A stretch of DNA of 11,819 nt, taken from the NCBI GenBank assembly GCA_020048295.1, contig JAIFMT010000207.1:1-11819 (forward strand), in the 5' to 3' direction. The position numbers were made by a program, and so were the translations under genes. This document shows, piece by piece, positions 6,674 through 11,819 of this stretch; within the stretch, counting starts at the first letter, position 1, and each line of letters begins with the position of its first letter. The notes under the pieces are model-generated. The model was not told where the DNA came from and did not search any database. It saw only the letters and a program-made list of their open reading frames with translations. Origin of the DNA: Rhodoferax sp. (GTDB lineage Bacteria; Pseudomonadota; Gammaproteobacteria; Burkholderiales; Burkholderiaceae).

Positions 6674-7003
6674 ATGAAGTACGAAGAAAAGTTTTCCGAT
6701 GCAGAGCTGGGAAAGATCATTGAAGAGGGCCTCATTTACATGTGCGCCTGCCCGGCGCAAGTGGCCGACGCCATTCGCAAGGTGCGTGCGCTGTATTTTT
6801 ACCAGGTGCAGTGCCTCAACGACCCCGGCAATGAATCCGAGGTGCATCAAACCATCGGGCGCAGTGCCATGCTGGCCCACGCAGAGTTGGAAAACTGCAT
6901 GGACAAGGTCCTTGAGTTGGAAAAGTGGGATCGCACCACGCTGAGCATGCCGCCCTTGCTGCGCGTCAAACAGGCCAAGTCGCTGCTGGACGACGACGTG
7001 TAA
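6674..7003 (+). CDS. Small hypothetical protein, 109 aa
   Basis: I do not recognise a named family. The protein is hydrophilic and probably helical, without signal peptide or membrane segment: KYEEKFSDAELGKIIEEGLI, then YMCACPAQVADAIRKVRALY, an HQTIGRSAMLAHAELENCMD helix, and an acidic end (SLLDDDV). A Cys-x-Cys pair (residues ~24-26, CAC) and two further cysteines are present, but no complete zinc or iron-sulphur motif. Codon use is GC-rich and regular, and a strong terminator follows, which supports a real gene. ATG 6674 follows a modest AAAGAGA site; the ATG at 6670 is in another frame. It is separated from the aminotransferase by 86 bases and may have its own promoter. Confidence 0.72.
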   Translation: MKYEEKFSDAELGKIIEEGLIYMCACPAQVADAIRKVRALYFYQVQCLNDPGNESEVHQTIGRSAMLAHAELENCMDKVLELEKWDRTTLSMPPLLRVKQAKSLLDDDV

Positions 7004-7037
7004 CCGTGGTTCGCCGCTGCAGCGTCGTGGTTCAGTC

Positions 7038-7067
7038 AAAAAAAAAGCACCCGAAGGTGCTTTTTTT
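7038..7067. terminator. Bidirectional intrinsic terminator between convergent genes
   Basis: Stem GCACC (7047-7051), loop CGAA, stem GGTGC (7056-7060), flanked by nine A (7038-7046) and seven T (7061-7067). The A/T tracts pair to extend the stem and give a U-run on both strands. It sits between the small plus-strand gene (ends 7003) and the minus-strand phasin gene (ends 7102), so it can stop transcription from both sides. Confidence 0.92.
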
Positions 7068-7101
7068 GATGGATGCCAAGCCGCCGGCATGCGGCGAAAA
7101 C

Positions 7102-7647
7102 TTAGGCCTTCTTGCCAACCGCAGCGGCGGCGCTCAGGGCTTTTTCGGTGACGGCAGAAACGTTGCTCTCAGCCATGGCCAGGGCTTGACGGGCGGCCGA
7201 TTGGGCCGACTCAATCGCGCTTTGGCTGGAAGCCAGTGCGCTCTTGAGCACAGCCACGGCGGACTCGGTGCCAGCGGGCGCGTTCTTGGTCATGTTTTCC
7301 ATGGCCTGGCCAAAAGCCTTCTGGCCTTCAGCAGCCTTGCCTTCAAACACCTTGGTGAACTCAGCGCTTGATTCAATGACGATGCCATACACATGACGGC
7401 CATAGGCAGCGGCCTTTTCAGCGCTCGGGGCGATCAGGCCGGTCTGCAGGGCGATGACTTGTTGCACGTCCTTGGCAGCCAGCAGGCTTTGGGCGTATTC
7501 AAAAGACTCGGTCATCAGGGCCTTGGCAGCAGCCAGGTTCAGCTCGGCAAATTTCTCAAAGCCGGCGAAGGTCTTGGTGGACAGGCCAGCAACAGTTTCC
7601 AGGTTGGCTTTGTTGGAGGCGGCGAATTGGTCGGCGGTCATCATCAT
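7102..7647 (-). CDS. phaP: Phasin family protein (PHB granule-associated)
   Basis: The 181-aa protein matches betaproteobacterial phasins along its length: the start TADQFAASNKANLETVAGLS, FEKFAELNLAAAKALM, AYGRHVYGI, SSAEFTKVFEGK, ENMTKNAPAGTESAVAVLKS, and an alanine-rich amphipathic C-terminal region ending VGKKA. Phasins coat polyhydroxybutyrate granules in the cytoplasm and control their size and number. Three ATG codons stand in a row at 7647-7639; an AGAGAGAG site lies a few bases upstream and any of the three could be used. Promoter and PhaR-like boxes lie upstream, and the bidirectional terminator follows. No phaC, phaA or phaB gene is in the window. Confidence 0.93.
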   Translation of the reverse strand: MMMTADQFAASNKANLETVAGLSTKTFAGFEKFAELNLAAAKALMTESFEYAQSLLAAKDVQQVIALQTGLIAPSAEKAAAYGRHVYGIVIESSAEFTKVFEGKAAEGQKAFGQAMENMTKNAPAGTESAVAVLKSALASSQSAIESAQSAARQALAMAESNVSAVTEKALSAAAAVGKKA

Positions 7648-7699
7648 GGTAGGCTCTCTCTAAGGTTGGTTGACAGGTTGAAGCGGCTTGAAACGTTTA

Positions 7700-7714
7700 T
7701 GTTGCAGTGCAGCA
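7700..7714. promoter_or_regulatory. Putative PhaR-binding box, downstream of the phasin -10
   Basis: TGTTGCAGTGCAGCA resembles the TTGC-x-x-TGC type of site described for the PHB regulator PhaR. It matches 14 of 15 bases of the box at 7759-7773 read on the other strand. On the phasin strand it covers about +2 to +16 relative to the expected transcription start, a position suited to repression. Confidence 0.65.
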
Positions 7715-7722
7715 TGAAACGA

Positions 7723-7751
7723 ATTATAGGGACAAGTTTCCCGCTTGCAAG
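7723..7751 (-). promoter_or_regulatory. Phasin promoter, sigma70-like
   Basis: On the reverse strand a perfect TATAAT (7728-7723) is preceded by TTGCAA (7750-7745, 16-base spacing) or CTTGCA (7751-7746, 17-base spacing). The start would be near 7716, giving an untranslated leader of about 70 bases. The strength fits the high expression known for phasins. Confidence 0.75.
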
Positions 7752-7758
7752 TCTTTTT

Positions 7759-7773
7759 TGCTGCAATGCAACA
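7759..7773. promoter_or_regulatory. Putative PhaR-binding box, upstream of the phasin -35
   Basis: TGCTGCAATGCAACA is the near-exact reverse complement of the box at 7700-7714. The two boxes bracket the -35/-10 elements, 59 bases apart, an arrangement that fits repression by PhaR until PHB granules titrate it away. PhaR itself is not in the window. Confidence 0.65.
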
Positions 7774-7779
7774 TTTTCT

Positions 7780-7795
7780 TAGAGTTGCAACTCTA
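7780..7795. repeat. Perfect 16-bp palindrome upstream of the phasin promoter
   Basis: TAGAGTTGCAACTCTA is perfectly self-complementary. It lies six bases beyond the upstream PhaR-like box and 33 bases from the stop of the EamA gene at 7828. Its centre, GTTGCAAC, resembles a half-box of the PhaR-like sites. It lacks a U-tract, so an operator is more likely than a terminator. Confidence 0.5.
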
Positions 7796-7827
7796 GGCCT
7801 GCACGCCGTCATGTGAACAAGCGTTTT

Positions 7828-8724
7828 TTAGCGCCACAAAATCAGTGCCGTGCCCACCACCGTCAACACCGAGCCCGCCCAGGCCCAAGGGGCGGGTGCC
7901 CGCTTGAGCTGAAACCACAGCAGCGGCAGCACCAGAATTGGCGACACTGAAGAGAGGATGGCCACCATGCCGACATCGCCCCTCTCCAGCGCCAGCAGCA
8001 CCAGCGTCATGCCCACGCCCATGGCGATAAAACCGTTGAGCCCGGTTTGCAGCAGCACGCGCGCGTTCGGGGCTTGCTGCGCTCGCGCTGCGGCAAAGCC
8101 GCTGGCCAACAGCACAAAGTGAGCGCAAGTGGCCACCGTCACGCGCACTGCCGAGGCCATCACTGGGTCCACCTGCAGCGCCATCACTGGTTTGGCAATC
8201 AGCGAGCCCACCGCCTGGCACAGCGCTGCCAGCAGCGCCAGCAGCACGCCAAATCCCACATGACCGCGGTCGGCTTCCCAGGCGTGCGTCTCATCCTTGT
8301 GGCGACCCAGCACGATGGCGGTCATCACGCCCAGCAGCGTCAGCACCGCGCCGGCAAAAGCCTGCAGGCTCATGCGCTCACCCAGCAGCACAAAGCCCAG
8401 CGCCGCGCTGAAGGCCGCGTGGGTGGCAAACAAGACACCCGCGCGGCGTGGCCCAAGGCGGTTCATGGCGGCAAACAGCGCTGTGTCGCCAATAAATATG
8501 CCGATCAGCCCGCTGGCCGCCATCACGCCCCAGTAGTGCAGCGTAAAACCGCGCCAGTGTCCGGTGACCGCCACCACCGACCACAGCATGCAGGCCACCA
8601 TCAGCATGCGCCAGCGGGTAAAGGCAAACGCCCCCAGATGCCGCGATGGCATCACCGACATCACGCTGCCCAGTGCCCAGCAAGCGGCTGCGCCCAGCGC
8701 AAACAGGTCATAGGCGACCATCAT
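7828..8724 (-). CDS. DMT-superfamily (EamA) transporter, second in the window
   Basis: The 298-aa protein has about ten membrane segments in two EamA repeats. Landmarks: YDLFALGAAACWALGSVMSV at the start, GLIGIFIGDTALFAAMNRLG, AAFSAALGFVLLGERMS at the end of the first repeat, and ILSSVSPILVLPLLWFQLKR with AGSVLTVVGTALILWR closing the second. The family moves small metabolites, often by export; the substrate is unknown. It is not closely similar to the EamA protein at 4386-5327, for example in the second-half motifs, so this is not a local duplication. The start is one of two ATG codons (8724 or 8721) with a weak ribosome-binding site. It stands alone, with 103 bases to the phasin promoter boxes' far side and 151 bases to the next minus-strand gene. 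Confidence 0.9.
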   Translation of the reverse strand: MMVAYDLFALGAAACWALGSVMSVMPSRHLGAFAFTRWRMLMVACMLWSVVAVTGHWRGFTLHYWGVMAASGLIGIFIGDTALFAAMNRLGPRRAGVLFATHAAFSAALGFVLLGERMSLQAFAGAVLTLLGVMTAIVLGRHKDETHAWEADRGHVGFGVLLALLAALCQAVGSLIAKPVMALQVDPVMASAVRVTVATCAHFVLLASGFAAARAQQAPNARVLLQTGLNGFIAMGVGMTLVLLALERGDVGMVAILSSVSPILVLPLLWFQLKRAPAPWAWAGSVLTVVGTALILWR

Positions 8725-8875
8725 TCAAGGCAGGCAGGCAGACTCACACGAGCGACCTCGACTGGGAAATAGAAGGGGTTTGCAGCTTGGGTCTCACGTT
8801 GCAGCAGACGCCAACTGCGCAAACATGCGCCGGTCACCGCGATCGAGCCCGGGAAAATTGGCATGGCTGACCCGC

Positions 8876-9109
8876 TCAATTGAGCAGGTAATCGTCTTGC
8901 GCATCAAGTTCCTGTGCATCAATCATGGCATCAAACGCGGCACGGCTGGCCAGCGCTTCGCTGGTGTAGGGAATCAACGGCTTGTCCAGCGGCCGCAGTT
9001 TGTGGCGGCGCAAGCTGCGCAGTTGCTGCGAGTGCGCCATGGTGTGCAGCACACGCTCGGGCTCCATCATCAGACTGAACGGGTTAATGGCTTGATGTGT
9101 GTTTGTCAT
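8876..9109 (-). CDS. Small hypothetical protein, 77 aa
   Basis: No named domain is recognised. The protein has no signal peptide or membrane segment. It reads NPFSLMMEPERVLHTMAHSQ, then a basic stretch LRSLRRHKLRPLDKPLIP, and ends with an acidic tail (DAMIDAQELDAQDDYLLN). Short proteins with an N-P-F-x-L-M-x-x-P opening and an R-P-L-D-(K/R)-P motif seem familiar to me from Burkholderiales, but no function comes with that. The ATG at 9109 has AGGAG (9120-9116) six bases upstream, which strongly supports translation. It is divergent from mpl, 169 bases away; that intergenic stretch holds a GACGC-G-GCGTC palindrome (9208-9218) and no promoter I would defend. Confidence 0.75.
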   Translation of the reverse strand: MTNTHQAINPFSLMMEPERVLHTMAHSQQLRSLRRHKLRPLDKPLIPYTSEALASRAAFDAMIDAQELDAQDDYLLN

Positions 9110-9278
9110 GGTGGGCTCCTGCGGTGACCAGCACGGTTTGCGAATTGCAAAGCGTTGAAATGAACTGTATCCGTATCCTAATAAAAACTGAAGTCGGGGG
9201 ATGGCGCGACGCGGCGTCAGACGTTGCCTTACAGCGTGTCATCCATCCGCAGTGAGGCAGCCGCCTAAAATCTGTCGC

Positions 9279-10545
9279 ATGCACTTACATATTCTTGGCA
9301 TCTGCGGCACATTCATGGGTGGCCTGGCCGCGCTGGCGCGTGAGGCCGGCCACAAAGTCACCGGCTGTGACAGCGGCGTTTACCCCCCGATGAGCGATCA
9401 GCTGCGCGCACTCGGCATTGACCTCATCGAAGGTTACGGTACCGACCAGCTGGCCTTGCAGCCCGATGTGTATGTGGTGGGCAACGTGGTCAGCCGCGCC
9501 CGGCTGGCCGATGGCACGCCCAAATTTGCGCTGATGGAAGCCGTGCTGGACGCCGGGCTGCCCTACACCAGCGGGCCGCAGTGGCTGGCTGAACAGCTGC
9601 TGCCCGGCCGCCATGTGATTGCCGTGGCCGGCACGCACGGCAAGACCACCACCACCGCCATGACCGCCTGGATTTTGCAGGCGGCCGGGCTGCAGCCGGG
9701 CTTTCTGGTGGGCGGCGTGCCGCTGAATTTTGGCGTTTCGGCGCGTTTGGGTGCGGGCAAGACGTTTGTCATTGAGGCTGACGAGTACGACACGGCGTTT
9801 TTTGACAAGCGCAGCAAGTTTGTGCATTACCCTCGCCGCCATCGAGCGCCAGTTTCACCACCTGATCCGCACCGTGCCGAGTCGCGGCCGCGTCGTGGTC
9901 AACGGTCTTGAAGACAGCCTGGTGCGCGTGCTGCACCAAGGCTGCTGGAGCGAGCTGCGCAGCTTTGGCACGGCGGTGAGCGACTTCAGCGCCAACGGGC
10001 CAGCGCATGATTTTGCGGTGCTGCAGCAGGGGCGGCAGGTCGGGCAGGTCACTTGGCCGTTGTCGGGGGTGCATAACCAGCTCAACGCGCTGGCCGCCAT
10101 TGCCGCTGCCGAGCATGTGGGCGTGGCCCCCGCTGCGGCCTGCGCCGCGCTGGGCCAGTTTGAAAACGTCAAACGCCGCATGGAAGTGCGCGGCCGTGCC
10201 ACGGTGGCCGGCGGTCAGGTCACGGTGTATGACGATTTTGCCCACCACCCCACCGCCATCCGCACCACGCTGGACGGCCTGCGCAGCCGGCTCGCGGCGG
10301 GTGCGCGCATTCTGGCGGTGTTTGAGCCACGCTCCAACACCATGAAGCTTGGCACCATGAAAGCCCAGCTGCCGTGGAGCCTGGAGTCTGCCGATCTGGC
10401 GTTTTGCCACAGCGGTGGGCTGGACTGGGATGCCGCCAGCGCCGTCGTGCAGGCCGCCCGCGCTGGCGACCACATCGTCTGCATGAGCAATGGCGGCTTT
10501 GGTGGCATGCCCGGCAAACTGCTGAAGCTACTACAAACTACATAG
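9279..10545 (+). pseudogene. mpl: Disrupted mpl: UDP-N-acetylmuramate:L-Ala-gamma-D-Glu-meso-DAP ligase
   Basis: Intact Mpl joins recycled murein tripeptide to UDP-MurNAc in the cytoplasm. The first part (9279-9830, 184 codons) has the Mpl signature HILGICGTFMGGLAALA, the ATP loop AGTHGKTTTT (118-127), and EADEYDTAFFDKRSKFVHY. The second part (9832-10542) resumes in the +1 frame at LAAIERQFHHLIRTVP and contains YDDFAHHPTAI, FEPRSNTMKLGTM and MSNGGFGG, ending at a TAG at 10543-10545. Compared with intact Mpl from memory (E. coli), about 20 residues between FVHY and LAAI are missing, including the active-site motif N-N-L-E-(F/Y)-D-H-A-D. One unpaired C (9831) remains, implying a deletion of about 59 bases. 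Without repair, translation stops at 9911. Both halves retain normal codon use and motifs, so the lesion is recent or a sequencing/assembly fault. Confidence 0.88.
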
Positions 10546-10578
10546 CTATTGGCGCAGGTATCGTAAGGGCTAGAGGCC
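10542..10578 (-). repeat. Interspersed 37-bp repeat, copy D, at the 3' end of mpl
   Basis: On the reverse strand it opens GGCCTCTAGCCCTTA and closes AATAGCTAT, matching copy A at 23 and copy B at 26 of 37 positions. Its end overlaps mpl: the TAG stop at 10543-10545 lies within the repeat. It fills most of the 43 bases between mpl and the convergent DAHP synthase gene. The stem seen in copy A is no longer paired. Confidence 0.78.
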
Positions 10579-10588
10579 TAAAACATGC

Positions 10589-11734
10589 TTATTTCTCACG
10601 CCGTGCCAGCACCGCCTGAGACAGCACTTCCAGCGCTTGCAGCGAGTCGTCCCAGCCCAGGCAGGCATCGGTGATGCTCTTGCCGTATTCCAGCTTGTCG
10701 GTCTTGTCTTTGCCCGGGGTGAACTTTTGCGCGCCGGCATTGAGGTGGCTCTCAACCATCACGCCAAACACCTGGCGCGAACCCGCTGCCAGCTGCTCGG
10801 CGATGTCGCGCGCCACATCGAGCTGTTTTTCGTGCTGTTTGCTGCTGTTGGCGTGGCTGCAATCGACCATCAGGGTGGGCGGCAGTTTGGACTTTTCTAG
10901 CTCGGCGCAGGCGGCGGCCACACTGGCGACATCGTAATTGGGTGTTTTGCCACCGCGCAAAATCACATGGCAATCCTTGTTGCCCTTGGTCTGCACAATG
11001 GCGACCTGGCCGTTTTTGTGCACCGATAAAAAGTGATGGCCACCGGCGGCGGCGTGAATCGCGTCGGTGGCAATGCGGATGTTGCCATCGGTACCGTTCT
11101 TGAAGCCAATCGGTGCCGACAGGCCCGAGGCCAATTCGCGGTGCACCTGGCTCTCGGTGGTGCGCGCGCCAATCGCCCCCCACGAGATCAAATCACCCAG
11201 GTATTGCGGCGAAATCACATCGAGAAATTCGCTGCCCGCGGGCAACCCCAAGCGGTTGATTTCAATCAGCAATTGGCGCGCCATGCGCAGGCCTTCGTCA
11301 ATCCGGAACGATTCGTCGAGGTAGGGATCGTTGATCAACCCCTTCCAGCCGACCGTGGTGCGGGGCTTCTCGAAATAGACGCGCATCACGATTTCCAGCG
11401 AATCGGCGTACTTTTCGCGTTGGACTTTCAGCTTGCGGGCGTATTCCATGGCAGCTGCCGGGTCGTGAATCGAGCACGGGCCAATCACCACCAGCAGCCG
11501 GTCGTCCTTGCCGGCCATGATCTGGTGAATGTTGCGACGGGTGGCGCTGATCATTTTCTCGACCGGCGTGCCATGAATCGGAAAGAAGCGGATCAGATGC
11601 TCAGGCGGAGGCAGCACGGTGATGTCCTTGATGCGTTCGTTGTCGGTCTCACCGGTACGGTCGGTGGTGTTGGCGGCGTTCGAAGCGCTGGGCCAGTAAT
11701 CATGGTCGGCAGACACAACAGCTTTGGCATTCAT
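10589..11734 (-). CDS. aroG: 3-deoxy-7-phosphoheptulonate (DAHP) synthase, class I, AroG-like
   Basis: This 381-aa enzyme condenses phosphoenolpyruvate with erythrose 4-phosphate, the first step toward aromatic amino acids. It aligns through its core with E. coli AroG: DDRLLVVIGPCSIHDP, MRVYFEKPRTTVGWKG, GAIGARTTESQVHREL, and SHANSSKQ. Metal ligands are placed at Cys87, His294, Glu328 and Asp356 by comparison with E. coli Cys61/His268/Glu302/Asp326. The N-terminus is about 30 residues longer, with a low-complexity stretch (DHDYWPSASNAANTTDRTGE). ATG 11734 follows AAGGAAA at a good distance and no other in-frame ATG precedes residue 61. Which amino acid inhibits it cannot be told. A strong hairpin-plus-U-tract lies 37 bases upstream of the start. 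It converges on mpl. Confidence 0.95.
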   Translation of the reverse strand: MNAKAVVSADHDYWPSASNAANTTDRTGETDNERIKDITVLPPPEHLIRFFPIHGTPVEKMISATRRNIHQIMAGKDDRLLVVIGPCSIHDPAAAMEYARKLKVQREKYADSLEIVMRVYFEKPRTTVGWKGLINDPYLDESFRIDEGLRMARQLLIEINRLGLPAGSEFLDVISPQYLGDLISWGAIGARTTESQVHRELASGLSAPIGFKNGTDGNIRIATDAIHAAAGGHHFLSVHKNGQVAIVQTKGNKDCHVILRGGKTPNYDVASVAAACAELEKSKLPPTLMVDCSHANSSKQHEKQLDVARDIAEQLAAGSRQVFGVMVESHLNAGAQKFTPGKDKTDKLEYGKSITDACLGWDDSLQALEVLSQAVLARREK

Positions 11735-11771
11735 GGCAAATTTCCTTGCAGGGTTAAAGTCAAAAAGGCAT

Positions 11772-11802
11772 AAAAAAACCGCCGGGGTGGCCGGCGGTTT
11801 TT
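11772..11802. terminator. Intrinsic terminator, or attenuator, in the DAHP synthase leader
   Basis: Stem CCGCCGG (11779-11785), five-base loop, CCGGCGG (11791-11797), with seven A before (11772-11778) and five T after (11798-11802). Read on the minus strand it ends in seven U. It therefore stops transcription moving toward the DAHP synthase gene from the right, and weakly terminates in the other direction. It may end the gene beyond the window; I see no promoter between it and the DAHP synthase ATG. Confidence 0.85.
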
Positions 11803-11819
11803 GAGGAATCAGGACGTTT

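Noticed and set aside
8725..8760. GGCA tandem repeat (GGCAGGCAGGCAG) near 8729-8741 as a phase-variable tract
   Set aside because: Only about three units, outside the coding sequence and without a clear promoter overlap; too short to argue for slippage control.
9208..9218. GACGC-G-GCGTC palindrome upstream of mpl as an operator
   Set aside because: Eleven bases of GC-rich palindrome are easily found by chance in this composition and no promoter element could be placed around it.
9279..10545. Programmed +1 frameshift joining the two mpl halves
   Set aside because: A frameshift would not restore the roughly 20 missing residues that include the conserved active-site motif, and no slippery sequence is evident at 9825-9835.

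Overview
The window looks like chromosome from a betaproteobacterium of the order Burkholderiales, most likely Comamonadaceae (Rhodoferax/Polaromonas/Acidovorax-like). Support comes from the GC-rich codon use, a PHB-type phasin whose promoter is flanked by PhaR-like boxes, and four diverged copies of a short 37-bp interspersed repeat that I associate with Comamonadaceae genomes. The family placement rests on recall, not on a search.

Layout. (1) 1-154, minus: the 5' end of a DUF1778/TacA-type ribbon-helix-helix antitoxin with its own promoter; any partner toxin lies outside the window. (2) 262-1398, minus: a two-gene unit, isochorismatase-family cysteine hydrolase then GNAT acetyltransferase. 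(3) 1463-6587: an amino-acid module. A MocR-type regulator (GntR HTH plus aminotransferase fold, minus) diverges from a plus-strand run of LysE/RhtB exporter, YgeA-type aspartate/glutamate racemase, EamA exporter and PLP aminotransferase. The shared 134-bp intergenic region holds three copies of a CTGTATTG-like motif, the likely MocR operator. (4) 6674-7003: a small conserved-looking unknown protein, separated by a bidirectional terminator from (5) a phasin (7102-7647, minus) with a strong sigma70-like promoter. (6) 7828-9109, minus: a second EamA permease and a 77-aa unknown protein. (7) 9279-10545, plus: mpl, the murein-peptide recycling ligase, broken by an internal deletion of about 59 bp that shifts the frame and removes the Mur-ligase N-x-E-x-D-H motif. 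(8) 10589-11734, minus: a class I DAHP synthase (aroG type), first step of the shikimate pathway, with a strong terminator hairpin in its leader.

The genes do not form one large system. The most coherent unit is the MocR cluster, which I infer handles racemisation, transamination and export of an amino acid. The most unusual features are the repeat family (two copies inside coding sequence in the same reading frame, one supplying the mpl stop codon, one abutting the racemase ribosome-binding site), the mpl deletion, and the terminator directly upstream of the DAHP synthase. No stretch over 300 bases lacks a gene. The two least explained gaps, 8725-8875 and 9110-9278, show no clear gene or terminator.
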